A stretch of 64,000 bases of DNA, taken from positions 3,596,001 to 3,660,000 of the forward strand of contig NZ_AP022587.1 of the NCBI RefSeq assembly GCF_010731715.1. Direction: 5' to 3'. The notes beneath the pieces are model-generated. The model did not search any database. It was not told where the DNA came from and saw only the letters and a list, made by a program, of their open reading frames with translations. Source of the stretch: Mycobacterium stomatepiae (GTDB lineage: Bacteria; Actinomycetota; Actinomycetes; Mycobacteriales; Mycobacteriaceae). How positions within the stretch are numbered: the stretch's first letter is position 1; the number at the start of each line of letters is the position of its first letter. The position numbers and the translations under genes were made by a program. Below, piece after piece: positions 27,758 to 36,385 of the stretch.

Positions 27758-29416
27758 TCAGCTTTCCTTCCCTGGCGTGAAATCCCTTGAACTACCCTGC
27801 TTTTGAGTTGCGACCATAGTGCCGTAGCGAACCCTTAGCTCAGTCTTGAGGACTTTGCCGGCCGGGTTGCGGGGCAACGCGTCGACGATCTCGAGCGCCT
27901 TGGGGTGCTTGTAGCGAGCGAGCCGCTCGGTCAGGAATTCGTCCAGCTCGTCGAGCCGCAGACCGTCGCCGGAGACGGCGGCGACGGCGATCGGCACCTC
28001 GCCCCATTTCTCGTGGGCTCGCCCGATGACCGCGACCTCGACGATGCCGGGATGGCCGGCCAGCACGTTCTCCACTTCGGCGCAGTAGATGTTCTCGCCG
28101 CCGGAGATGATCATGTCCTTCTTGCGGTCCACCACCCAGACGTAGCCCTCGTCGTCCATCCGGACGAGGTCGCCGGAATGGAACCAGCCGCCCGCGAACG
28201 CTTCCGCGGTGGCCTCCGGGTTGTTCCAATAACCGCTCATCAATGTCGGTGCCCGATAGACGATTTCGCCGACGTCACCGATCGGCACGTCGTTCATGTT
28301 CTCGTCGACCACGCGCGCGGCGACCGTCGGGATCACCTTGCCGACCGATCCACGCTTACGGATGGCGTCCTCGCCCAGCAGCATGCAGGTGACCGGAGAC
28401 ATCTCGGTCTGGCCGAACGCGGCCAGGATCTGGGTGCCGGGAAACGTTGCCGACATCTCCCGCAGCAGCGCGTCCGGGGCGGGCGCTGCTCCCCACGACA
28501 TGATCCGCAGCCGCAGCTCGCGTGGGCGGGCCTGCTGCTCGGCGCAGACGGCCTGCCATTGGGCCGGAACCAGGAAGATGCCGGTGACCTTCTCGGCCGC
28601 GAGCACGTCGAGCAGCTGGCCCGGGTCGAACGCCCCGAGAGGGTAGATGACCGTGGGCAAGCCGAGTAGCAGCCCGCCGAGCAGGTTGCCGACGCCGGCG
28701 ATGTGGAACAGCGGGACACCGACGAAGCCGACGTCGCTGTTGATCTCGGCGCCGTTGGTGTACAGCCCGGTCATCGTCTGCCCGGTCAGGTTGGTGTGGG
28801 TGAGCACCGCGCCCTTGGGGCGCCCGGTGGTGCCCGAGGTGTACATGATCAGGGCCGGCGAGTCGTTCGGGACGTCCACCGGCTCGACCGGGTCCCCGGC
28901 CTCGTTGATCAGGTCCTCGTAACCGAGCACGTCGTCATCGCTTGCGCCGCCGGCCACGACCACTGTTTCGAGCAGCGGCTGGATGTCGCGGACCCCGGTG
29001 GCGACCGGGGCGAGTACCGCCTCGGTGACCATGACCCGCGCCTCGCAGTCCTCGACCAGGAAGCCGATCTCGGCGGGGGTGAGCCGGAAGTTCAGCGGAA
29101 CCGCGATGCCGCCGAGCATGTTGGTGGCCAGCATCGCCTCGACGAACTCGGGGCGGTTGAGCATCAGAATCATGACCCGGTCGCCCGCGCCGACCCCTCG
29201 ACGACGCAGCGCCCCGGCCAGTGCACTAACCCGTCGCTGCAGGTCAGACCACGTCAGAGTGCGGCCCGTGAAACGCAGGGCAACGGCCTGCGGCTGCATC
29301 AGCGCATGCCGTTCGAGCTGGTTGACCCAGTTCTGTCGGCGGGCCAGATACGGCTGTTCGTTCGGGTGTGACGGCTGCGACGCTGGTGCCTCGTGGCCAG
29401 CAAGTTGCGCGGTCAA
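27758..29416 (-). CDS. fadD5: FadD5 fatty-acyl-CoA synthetase
   Basis: The TTG at 29416 yields MTAQLA, the start I recall for M. tuberculosis FadD5, with GAAGGGAAGG six bases upstream. The 552-residue product is an ANL-family adenylating enzyme: phosphate-binding loop YTSGTTGRPKGAV near residue 200, AFGQTEMSP, the GYWNNPEATAEAF and HSGDLVRMDDEGYVWVVDRK motifs, and the C-terminal catalytic lysine in PRNPAGKVLKTEL. It activates fatty acids to acyl-CoA. It is the first gene of the mce1 operon and likely processes lipid imported by Mce1. Confidence 0.95.
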   Translation of the reverse strand: MTAQLAGHEAPASQPSHPNEQPYLARRQNWVNQLERHALMQPQAVALRFTGRTLTWSDLQRRVSALAGALRRRGVGAGDRVMILMLNRPEFVEAMLATNMLGGIAVPLNFRLTPAEIGFLVEDCEARVMVTEAVLAPVATGVRDIQPLLETVVVAGGASDDDVLGYEDLINEAGDPVEPVDVPNDSPALIMYTSGTTGRPKGAVLTHTNLTGQTMTGLYTNGAEINSDVGFVGVPLFHIAGVGNLLGGLLLGLPTVIYPLGAFDPGQLLDVLAAEKVTGIFLVPAQWQAVCAEQQARPRELRLRIMSWGAAPAPDALLREMSATFPGTQILAAFGQTEMSPVTCMLLGEDAIRKRGSVGKVIPTVAARVVDENMNDVPIGDVGEIVYRAPTLMSGYWNNPEATAEAFAGGWFHSGDLVRMDDEGYVWVVDRKKDMIISGGENIYCAEVENVLAGHPGIVEVAVIGRAHEKWGEVPIAVAAVSGDGLRLDELDEFLTERLARYKHPKALEIVDALPRNPAGKVLKTELRVRYGTMVATQKQGSSRDFTPGKES

Positions 29417-29471
29417 CTAATACCTTCCCTTCACTCGCGCACCGCTTGCGACAGCTTGATATTTGATAAAG

Positions 29472-29497
29472 CATAGTGTTGTGTGGGTCACACTATG
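29472..29497. promoter_or_regulatory. probable Mce1R operator
   Basis: CATAGTGT-N10-ACACTATG is a perfect 8-bp inverted repeat between the divergent fadD5 and mce1R genes, 56-81 bp upstream of the fadD5 start and 68-93 bp upstream of the GTG taken for mce1R. Mce1R is a GntR/FadR-type repressor of mce1, so this is the natural binding site. The assignment is inferred from position and symmetry. It argues against the longer mce1R start at 29463, which would put the site inside the coding region. Confidence 0.65.
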
Positions 29498-29564
29498 GCC
29501 TTACCGCCCTGATGACAAGCCCCGATACGCCCTGAAAACGTCCCCGAAAGCCCTGGCTACCGAC

Positions 29565-30260
29565 GTGAACGTACCTCTATCTACGCGAGCCCATGGCAGG
29601 CGGCGGCAGCTGCGCCGGGCGCAGCTGTCGGACGAGGTCGCGGGCCACCTGCGGGCGGCGATCATGTCGGGGGCGTTGCGCCCGGGGACCTTCATACGCC
29701 TCGATGAGACCGCGGCCGAACTCGGGGTCAGTGTGACTCCGGTGCGCGAGGCGCTGCTGAAGCTGCGCGGTGAGGGCATGGTTCAGCTGGAGCCGCACCG
29801 GGGCCACGTCGTGTTGCCGTTGACCCGCCAGGACATCGACGACATTTTCTGGCTGCAGGCCAGCATCGCGAAAGAATTGGCCGCGGCGGCCACCGATCAC
29901 ATCACCGAGGCCGAGATCGACGAGCTGGAGCGCATCAACAATTCGCTCGTGGCGGCCGTCGGCTCCAGCGATCCCGAGACCATCGCGGGCATCGAGTTCT
30001 CGTTCCACCGCGTCTTCAACCAGGCCAGCGGGCGGATCAAGCTGGCCCGGTTCCTGCTCAACGCCGCACGGTATATGCCGGTGCTGGTGTACGCCGGCGA
30101 CCCGCACTGGGCTGTTGCCGCGGTCGACAATCACCGGCAGCTGATCGCCGCGCTGCGCCGGCGCGACACCGCCGCGGTCATGGAACACACGGTCTGGCAG
30201 TTCACCGACGCGGCGGAGCGGCTGACCCAAATGCTGGACGGCGCCGGGATTTTCGGTTAG
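29565..30260 (+). CDS. mce1R: Mce1R, GntR/FadR-family repressor of mce1
   Basis: The GTG at 29565 (VNVPLSTRAHGRRRQLRRAQ) gives 231 residues. An ATG at 29463 would add 34 residues but would include the palindrome at 29472-29497. The winged helix is at residues ~20-85 (LSDEVAGHLRAAIMSGALRP, then LGVSVTPVREALLKLRGEGM) and the FCD effector domain follows (FWLQASIAKELAAAATDHIT, then FSFHRVFNQASGR). In M. tuberculosis Mce1R represses the mce1 operon, and lipids are suspected to relieve it. It is divergent from fadD5. Confidence 0.92.
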   Translation: MNVPLSTRAHGRRRQLRRAQLSDEVAGHLRAAIMSGALRPGTFIRLDETAAELGVSVTPVREALLKLRGEGMVQLEPHRGHVVLPLTRQDIDDIFWLQASIAKELAAAATDHITEAEIDELERINNSLVAAVGSSDPETIAGIEFSFHRVFNQASGRIKLARFLLNAARYMPVLVYAGDPHWAVAAVDNHRQLIAALRRRDTAAVMEHTVWQFTDAAERLTQMLDGAGIFG

Positions 30261-30263
30261 CTA

Positions 30264-30704
30264 CTAGCTGGCGGCCAGCTGTTCGGCGCGCTTCTTGAGG
30301 TTTTCCGCGAGGTGGTCGAGCACGTTGTTCAGCATCATCTTCACCATCGGCGCGGGCACCGGCATCGACGGTTCGACGTCGATGTCGACCGTCAAGAGGC
30401 TCGAAGGGCCCATTTCCACGACGCTGAACAGCTGCTCCTGCTTCTTGAACAGCTCGCCCTGCTGCAGCACGGTCTGAATCTGGTTCGGCCCCGGGTAGTA
30501 GATCGCCTGAATGAAGACTCCCTCGAAGCCTTGGTAGGCCGCGTCCAGGCGAATCTGGCTGGGCCGGCCGTCGTCGTAGCGCGCCAGCACCCAGCAACCC
30601 TTTGCCCCGTCGCTCCACTCCGGGTATCGCTCGAAATCCGCGACGATGGCCATGATCGCGGCGGCGTTGGCGTCGACCTCGACGGTTTTGCTCAAAACGG
30701 GCAT
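30264..30704 (-). CDS. SRPBCC/polyketide-cyclase family protein, Rv0164-like
   Basis: The ATG at 30704 yields MPVLSKTVEVDANAAAIMAI and 146 residues; an ATG at 30716 would add four. The sequence has the START/SRPBCC helix-grip pattern (VADFERYPEWSDGAKGCWVL, then PMVKMMLNNVLDHLAENLKK). Such proteins bind or carry hydrophobic ligands. It is convergent with mce1R, three bases apart, and follows the Rv0163-like thioesterase on the same strand, as in M. tuberculosis (Rv0163-Rv0164). Confidence 0.85.
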   Translation of the reverse strand: MPVLSKTVEVDANAAAIMAIVADFERYPEWSDGAKGCWVLARYDDGRPSQIRLDAAYQGFEGVFIQAIYYPGPNQIQTVLQQGELFKKQEQLFSVVEMGPSSLLTVDIDVEPSMPVPAPMVKMMLNNVLDHLAENLKKRAEQLAAS

Positions 30705-30757
30705 GGGGCGAAGCATAGCCGGGTACGCGAAAGCCCCAGCGCAGGGCGCTATCTCGG

Positions 30758-31222
30758 TTACGCCTCCACACAGGCCGTCGATAGCAGGGTCCGGATGGGG
30801 TCGGGCATCGGGATGGGCTTGCGGCTGGCGCGGTCGACGTAGACGTGCACCCAATGGCCGAGCGCGGTGACCGGCCGCGGTTGTTGGCCCTCTTTGGCAT
30901 CGAACACGCCGAGCCGGTAGGTGACGCTGCTGCGGCCCAGGCGGGTCACGGCGAGGCCCACCTCGAGGCTCTGCGGGAATTGCAGTTCGGAGAAATAGCG
31001 GCAGCCCGACTCGGCGACGACACCCAGCGCCGGCATCGTGGTCGGGTCGAGCCCCGTGCCGATCGTGATCCAGGCATTGATCGCGGTGTCGAACAATTGG
31101 TAGTAGACCGCGTTGTTGAGGTGGCCGAACATGTCGTTGTCGGCCCACCGGGTGCCCACCGGCCACAGCACCGGGAAGTCGCTACTGGTGAGCTGCTCTG
31201 GTGCCGGCGGAATGTTGGCCAT
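30758..31222 (-). CDS. hot-dog fold acyl-CoA thioesterase, Rv0163-like
   Basis: The 154-residue product belongs to the 4HBT hot-dog family: the N-terminal RWADNDMFGHLNNAVYYQLF holds the aspartate of the active-site pattern D-x-x-x-H-x-N, and the remaining strands (SGCRYFSELQFPQSLEVGLA) fit the fold. It probably hydrolyses acyl-CoA. It is on the same strand as the SRPBCC gene downstream with a 53-bp gap. It marks the edge of the conserved block; the 19-kb accessory region starts upstream of it. Confidence 0.87.
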   Translation of the reverse strand: MANIPPAPEQLTSSDFPVLWPVGTRWADNDMFGHLNNAVYYQLFDTAINAWITIGTGLDPTTMPALGVVAESGCRYFSELQFPQSLEVGLAVTRLGRSSVTYRLGVFDAKEGQQPRPVTALGHWVHVYVDRASRKPIPMPDPIRTLLSTACVEA

Positions 31223-31261
31223 GGTGGTATTCCAACATGTTTCGCCGCCTGCCTGAGCCCC

Positions 31262-32455
31262 CTACCTCGGGTGCAGGGGTGCGACGGGTTCCACCGCGGT
31301 CTCGGGAAGACGATGACTTTCGATGTAGTCCCATCGAATCTGGTACCCGAGTCCAGGTGCCGACGGTAGCTCGACGAATCCATCCGGGCCCAGCGGGTCG
31401 CACGGCGCTTCGAGATAGGCCGGGGCGGTGTCGTAGCGGGCCCCCGGCCCCAGCAGGCCACGCTCGTAGTATTCGCAGACGTCCTCGCTGGTGGCACCCA
31501 GGACTTGCAGGTTCCCAAAACCGCTCATGTGCAGCTCGCAGCGGATGCCGACCGCCTCGCACATGCCGGTCAGCTTCATCACGCCGGTGATGCCTCCCCG
31601 CAATACGTCGATACGACTGATGTCGGACGCGCGGCGCAAAATCCAATCCGCTCGCGTGTAGACGCCGCCCTCGGCAATTTCAGGCGAGCAGATCGGGATA
31701 TCGAGTTCATCGGCGAGCCGGGCATAAGACTCGACCCGGTACTCCGGTAGCGGGCGCTCGTACCAATAGAAGCCCAACCGCTCCAGCGCGCGTCCGATCC
31801 GCAATGCGTCCTCGTAAGTTTGGTAGGTACCCCACGGGTCCAACATGAGCACCATCTCGTCCCCAACAGCCGATCGAACCGCCTCGCACACAGCCAAATC
31901 CCAGTCGACGTAGGACGGCCGGGGCAGCGCGGCCCGGCGCGTGGCGGGATTCCAGTAGTGGTACGGATGGATCTTGTAGGCGCGATAGCCCTGGCGCTGG
32001 CAGTCGGTGGCATGTGCCGCGTATTCGTCCGGACTGCCGAGATTGTTGAAACTGCTTGCGCACGCCTTGACTCTCTGGCGAGAGCCGCCCAGGAGTTTGT
32101 GCACGGGCAGGCCGGTCACCCGGCCGGCCAGATCCCACAGGGCCAGATCGATGACACTGCAAACGTTCTCCGGCAGCTTCGCCGCCCAGAGCTGCCGCCA
32201 GATCTCCGCCCGGTCGAACGGATCCTGGCCGGTGAGCAGTGGGCTCAGGAATTGCGTTATCAGTGCCCGGTCCCCGGGCAGCAGCCCATCCTGATCTCCG
32301 TGAAAGTGCCCGCCGAAGTAGTAGCCCTCGGCTCCCTCGTCGGTGAGTACCTTGGTCACGGTCTGCACCACGCGATAGTCGGTCATCAATTCGCCAAACG
32401 AGATTCGATCGACGAACGTCTCGAACGGCACGACCTCCAAGCCGGTGATTTTCAT
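31262..32455 (-). CDS. enolase-superfamily (mandelate racemase-like) dehydratase
   Basis: The 397-residue product has the enolase-superfamily layout: a capping domain to ~120, then a barrel with metal ligands Asp206 (LMLDPWGTY), Glu233 (WYERPLPE) and Glu259 (CSPEIAEG). A KIH motif (Lys161-x-His163) and a late ELHMSGFGN (His309) fit the mandelate racemase subgroup, whose members dehydrate acid sugars or racemise hydroxy acids. The exact substrate cannot be read. Its start lies 38 bp from a candidate DosR-type box and it follows the esterase/monooxygenase operon on the same strand after a 368-bp gap. Confidence 0.83.
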   Translation of the reverse strand: MKITGLEVVPFETFVDRISFGELMTDYRVVQTVTKVLTDEGAEGYYFGGHFHGDQDGLLPGDRALITQFLSPLLTGQDPFDRAEIWRQLWAAKLPENVCSVIDLALWDLAGRVTGLPVHKLLGGSRQRVKACASSFNNLGSPDEYAAHATDCQRQGYRAYKIHPYHYWNPATRRAALPRPSYVDWDLAVCEAVRSAVGDEMVLMLDPWGTYQTYEDALRIGRALERLGFYWYERPLPEYRVESYARLADELDIPICSPEIAEGGVYTRADWILRRASDISRIDVLRGGITGVMKLTGMCEAVGIRCELHMSGFGNLQVLGATSEDVCEYYERGLLGPGARYDTAPAYLEAPCDPLGPDGFVELPSAPGLGYQIRWDYIESHRLPETAVEPVAPLHPR

Positions 32456-32492
32456 AATGGGTCATTGTTCGCAGCCCGCTACGCCCGCGGTA

Positions 32493-32506
32493 GGGACTAA
32501 CGTCCC
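32493..32506. promoter_or_regulatory. candidate DosR (DevR) binding box
   Basis: GGGACTAACGTCCC differs from the DosR core GGGACTWWAGTCCC by one base (C for A) and is an inverted repeat GGGAC-N4-GTCCC. It lies 38-51 bp upstream of the ATG of the enolase-superfamily gene. The outer TTS/SAA bases of the 20-bp consensus are not conserved. A single box with weak flanks would give modest regulation, if any. Confidence 0.4.
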
Positions 32507-32559
32507 ACGACCTGCGGCGCCGGGTCGGCCCCGTGCCCGACGCGCCGTGGTGTGCGACC

Positions 32560-32757
32560 CCGCAACGCCGACAACTGCTCGGGGCCAAGCCAGTCGGGCA
32601 ACGAATCGAAGCCGTGATGGCGGCGCGCAAACACGGGCAAATCGGTGCAGAACCCGGGCGCGCAGGAGCCACTGCGCGTATTCGATCACCTCGTCCCTAA
32701 GCAGACCGATCTGCGCGCAGGTGATCGAAGTTGTTGGTAAATACCGCAATCGGCGCG
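32560..32757 (-). pseudogene. degraded copy of the 3' end of the adjacent esterase gene
   Basis: On the minus strand this stretch encodes RYLPTTSITCAQIGLLRDEV-IEYAQWLLRA, clearly a copy of the esterase C-terminus (RGLPPTLITCAEIDPFRDEA-IDYARRLLHA) encoded at 32824-33747. At DNA level 32576-32757 aligns with 32879-33062 with many substitutions and small indels that destroy the frame. No upstream part of the gene is present. The copy fills most of the gap 32456-32823; the rest (32758-32823) shows nothing. Confidence 0.8.
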
Positions 32758-33062
32758 GCGGCTAGTCGGTGCCAGTGGATTGTCGGCGGCTCACCGAACA
32801 ATCGAACGATGCGGACCCAACGGCTAGCTGCCATAGAACGCGGTGGCCAGAACGTTGCCCTGCAACCTGAACAGTCGCTCGGAGCCCACCCAGTCGGGCA
32901 GCAGCGAATCGAAGCCGTGGCAGGTGCGCGCGAACACGTGCAATTCGGTGGAGACTCCGGCATGCAGGAGCCGCCGCGCGTAGTCGATCGCTTCGTCGCG
33001 GAACGGATCGATCTCCGCGCAGGTGATCAAAGTTGGTGGCAAACCCCGCAATTCGGCGCGCC
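32576..33062. repeat. diverged tandem direct repeat (esterase 3' end)
   Basis: Two imperfect direct copies of about 185 bp lie at 32576-32757 and 32879-33062. The shared core includes AGTCGGGCA near one end and GCGCAGGTGATC near the other. The second copy is inside the intact esterase gene, the first is a decayed remnant. A partial gene duplication followed by decay explains them. Confidence 0.75.
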
Positions 33063-33747
33063 GCGCAGGCACGGTGTCCGGGCACCCCGACCGTTCACCC
33101 AGGTAGTAGCGCCACATCAGTTCGGCCGCTTCGCTGTCGAAGGCCGGACTGGTGCGGAACTCCTCCTTCGACGCGGTGGCGCGATCGTCGAGGACGGGCT
33201 GGTGCAGCAGTTGAAACACGACCGGCGGCACCAACCCGTCGGCGCACCGCTGGACCAGGGTTGCGGCCAGGGTGCCACCCGCGCTGCTGCCCCCGATGGC
33301 CAGCCGGCCCACGTCGATGTCCAATTCCGCCGCGCCGGCGACCACCCACTTCAGCACCGCGATCGCATCGTCGAGCGCGGCCGGGTACGGGTGCTCCGGG
33401 GCCAGCCGATAGTCGACGGACACCACCGTGGCGCGGCCGCGCCTCGCGAGTTCCGCGCATTGGCGGTGATCGGTGTCGAGGTTGCCCAACGCGAATCCGC
33501 CCGCGTGGCAATAGACGACCACCGGTGCCGGCGACGGCCCACCCCGATAGATGCGAACGGCAACCGTACCCGCATGGTCTTCGCTGATCTGCACGCCCGG
33601 CAGGTCGGTGAGGTGCGCGGCATCGCGGCGGCGCTGGTCGAACGGCCCGCGCATCAGCTCGATCGCCTCCGGGGAGAAGGCCGTTCGGGTAGTCGCGACG
33701 GCGCGCAGCGCCGGGTCGAGCCGCTGCGCGCCATCCAATTCGGTCAT
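32824..33747 (-). CDS. hormone-sensitive-lipase family esterase
   Basis: The 307-residue product has the HSL-family motifs: oxyanion hole HAGGFALG at residues 81-88, nucleophile elbow GGSSAGG with Ser155, acid ITCAEIDPFRDE, and TCHGFDS with the catalytic His. It starts at 33747 in an ATGA overlap with the upstream monooxygenase. A Baeyer-Villiger enzyme followed by an esterase is a classic pair: the monooxygenase makes an ester and the esterase hydrolyses it. The natural substrate is unknown. It is the last gene of the operon beginning at 40605. Confidence 0.88.
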   Translation of the reverse strand: MTELDGAQRLDPALRAVATTRTAFSPEAIELMRGPFDQRRRDAAHLTDLPGVQISEDHAGTVAVRIYRGGPSPAPVVVYCHAGGFALGNLDTDHRQCAELARRGRATVVSVDYRLAPEHPYPAALDDAIAVLKWVVAGAAELDIDVGRLAIGGSSAGGTLAATLVQRCADGLVPPVVFQLLHQPVLDDRATASKEEFRTSPAFDSEAAELMWRYYLGERSGCPDTVPARRAELRGLPPTLITCAEIDPFRDEAIDYARRLLHAGVSTELHVFARTCHGFDSLLPDWVGSERLFRLQGNVLATAFYGS

Positions 33748-35252
33748 CGCTCTTCTGCCGCCTCGTGGTCGCCGGCGAACACGGGCCTGCGCGGATGGCT
33801 GGAAAACATGAAGTCGCCTGCGGTGAACCTACGCGTCATTTCCCAGAAGCTACGCGCGCTACGTGGCCATTGCGTTACTACGCGACCATTCGCGGCACGG
33901 AAGTAGTTGCTGCACTGAGTCGTCCACACGGTGCCGACCATCCACTGGTCGATCTTGGCGATGAACCGCGCCAACGCCGAAGGCCGGACCGCCACATACG
34001 TTTTGCCTCTACGCCGCATGTACTTCAACGCCCGCACGATGTAACGCGCCTGAGCTTCCAGCATGAAGATCACACTGTTGGAGCCGACATTCGTGTTGGG
34101 CCCGTAGAGCATGAAGAAGTTCGGGAACCCTGCAACGGCCATGCCGAGATACGCATGCGCCCCCCTTACTCCAGACCTCGCGCAGTGTGGTGCCGCCTTC
34201 CCCGGAGACATCCAGCTGCCCGAGATAATCGGCTGCCGCGTAACCGGTGGCGCACACCACTACGTCGACGTCGCGTTCGGTGCCGTCCTCGGTGACAAAC
34301 GATCGGGCCTTGAGATAGCGGGCCGGACTGGACACCACCTCGACATTGGGCCGGGTCAGCGCGGGCAGGTAGTCCGAGGAGAACACCAGCCGCTTGCAGC
34401 CCATCGGGTGATCGGGCGTCAGTCGCTGCCGCAATTCTGGTCGGCGACCGTCTTTTCCAGCAGACCAAGAGCAATCGAGGTGAAGTCCTGCGTCTTCTCG
34501 CTGCCGTGCTCGATCACCGAGATGTTGGACTCACTGCGCAGCCACAGCCGGGTCCGGTACAGCCTTTTGGCGAACGGCAGATGGGCGAAGGCCCAGCGTT
34601 CCCCTCGGGTGTAGCGTCGGTCCGGCTTGGGCAGAATCCACGTCGGCGACCGCTGCACCGAATACACCTGCCGGGCCACCTTCACGAGTTCGGGCAGCAG
34701 CTGCGACGCCGTCGATCCGGTGCCAAGCACGGCCACCCGCGCTCCCGCCAGGTCCACCGAATGGTCCCATTGCGACGAGTGCATCACGGTTCCGGTGAAC
34801 GGCTCCCGCTCGACGAGCTCCGGAAAAAGCGGCCGGGTGAATAGTCCGACGGCGGATACCACGACGTCGAAACGGTGGTGCTGGCCGGTGCTGGTGGTCA
34901 GACACCACTGCTGGGCTTCCTCTTCCCAACGCGCCGAAACGATTTCGGTGCGCAGCTTCAGGTGCGGACGCAGCCCGAACTTGTCGGCGCAGCGCTCGAA
35001 GTAGGCGAGGATCTCGGCCTGGCCGGACCAAAGCCGCGACCAATCCGGATTCAGGTCGAAGGAGAACGAATACAGATGCGACTTGACGTCACAGGCCAGG
35101 CCCGGATAGGTGTTGATCCGCCAGGTGCCCCCGACGCCATCTTCGCGGTCGAAGATGGTGAAGTTGTGAAAACCGGAACGGCCCAACAGAATTCCCAGAG
35201 CCATTCCGCCTGGGCCGGCGCCGATGATGCCGACCGTTAAACCTGTTTTCAT
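33744..35252 (-). pseudogene. flavin-containing / Baeyer-Villiger-type monooxygenase with two frameshifts
   Basis: Three frames encode consecutive parts of one ~500-residue monooxygenase. The N-terminus has the FAD motif GIIGAGPGGMALGILLGRSG, then FDREDGVGGTWRINTYPGLA, and the NADPH motif VLGTGSTASQLLPEL. The first shift, near 34431-34435, joins DQN to RQRLTPDHPMGCKRLVFSSD. The second, in a run of six C at 34160-34165, joins REVWSKG to AHAYLGMAVAGFPNFFMLYG. Each needs one base changed. These motifs are typical of flavin monooxygenases that oxidise ketones. If both shifts are assembly errors, the gene is intact. It lies 6 bp from the SDR stop. Confidence 0.82.
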
Positions 35253-35258
35253 GTTTCT

Positions 35259-35981
35259 TCATCGAATCTGTAGGCATTGCCCACCATCGACGACGAGTTC
35301 GGAACCGGTGATGAACGACGCCGCCTCCGACACCAGGAACGCCACCGCGTCGGCGATTTCGGTGGGTTGGCCCAGCCGCCCGAACGTCGCCGTCGCCGTC
35401 AGCCGGGCCTGCGTGGCGTCATCGAGCATCGAGGTCGCGATCGGCCCGGGGAACACCGCGTTGACCCGGATACCCGACGGGGCGAGTTCGGCCGCCGCGG
35501 TCTGGGTCAGACCCCGGAGCGCCCACTTCGACGATCCGTAGGCGCAGTGTGTGGGGAACGGGCGGATCGCTCCGGTGCTGCAGATGTTCACGATGGCCGC
35601 GTGCTCGGCTTGCCGCAGTTGCCCGAGCGCGGCACGCATACCCAGGAATGCGCCCAGACAGTTGACGCGCCAAGCGTTTTCGAAACCCTCGACCGTCTCG
35701 TCGGCCAGCGCGGCGCGATGCAGCACCCCGGCGTTGTTGACCAGGGCGGTCAGCCGGCCGAACCGCTCCACCGTCTTTTCCACGGCGGCCTGCCACTGTT
35801 GTTCGCTGGTCACGTCGAGCGCGATGGCGATCACCTCGTCGTCACCGAGTCCGGCGACCGCGGTGGCGACGTCCTCGGCGCGCCGGTCGCAGGCGGCCAC
35901 CGAATAGCCTTGTTCACGAAGCTTTTTAGTGATGGACCAGCCCTGCCCGCCCGCCGCGCCCGTGACGAGTGCGACGTTCAT
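35259..35981 (-). CDS. short-chain dehydrogenase/reductase
   Basis: The 240-residue product is a classical SDR: TGAAGGQG at residues 7-14, LVNNAGVLH, a serine in NICSTGAIRP, and YGSSK for the catalytic Tyr and Lys, then the family ending VDGGQCLQIR. It oxidises alcohols or reduces ketones with NAD(P). Its start at 35981 overlaps the stop of the NTF2-like gene by four bases (ATGA). In this operon it could supply the ketone for the monooxygenase. Confidence 0.88.
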   Translation of the reverse strand: MNVALVTGAAGGQGWSITKKLREQGYSVAACDRRAEDVATAVAGLGDDEVIAIALDVTSEQQWQAAVEKTVERFGRLTALVNNAGVLHRAALADETVEGFENAWRVNCLGAFLGMRAALGQLRQAEHAAIVNICSTGAIRPFPTHCAYGSSKWALRGLTQTAAAELAPSGIRVNAVFPGPIATSMLDDATQARLTATATFGRLGQPTEIADAVAFLVSEAASFITGSELVVDGGQCLQIR

Positions 35982-36385
35982 GAGGACGGGGCCTCGGGGC
36001 TATCGGACAGGCCGTGGCTGGTGATGAACTGGCATCGCCGCTGCCGGAAACGCCAGTGGCCGTCGCGGCGGACCAGCTGGTCGTCGTAGAGCGCAAGCCG
36101 CTGATGCAGGTCGCCGGCCCTCACGAACAGGACCTGCGTGCGGGCGGTCGCGGTGTCAGGTTCGTCGGGGCCGACGTCGATGCGCGACGCCCCGGTCATA
36201 TGCAGTCCGCGCGGCGCATCCCGAAACATCTTGGCAATCCCCTCATGTCCGGCGAAAGAACGTCCGCAGACCCGGTATTCGGCGTCGGTGGTGAACAGCT
36301 GCACGAAGCCGTCGATGTCGCCGGCGTCCAGGGCGAGCGCGTAGCCGGCTATCAGGTCGCGAATCGCGGCTGCGTCGTCGGTCAC
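35978..36385 (-). CDS. SnoaL/NTF2-like protein
   Basis: The 135-residue protein has the SnoaL-like start (IRDLIAGYALALDAGDIDGF-VQLF) and the family's cone-shaped beta sheet pattern (YDDQLVRRDGHWRFRQRR). Members include small hydratases, isomerases and ring-closing enzymes as well as non-catalytic proteins. It is coupled by ATGA overlaps to the SDR downstream and the aldolase upstream. The reaction here is unknown. Confidence 0.83.
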   Translation of the reverse strand: MTDDAAAIRDLIAGYALALDAGDIDGFVQLFTTDAEYRVCGRSFAGHEGIAKMFRDAPRGLHMTGASRIDVGPDEPDTATARTQVLFVRAGDLHQRLALYDDQLVRRDGHWRFRQRRCQFITSHGLSDSPEAPSS

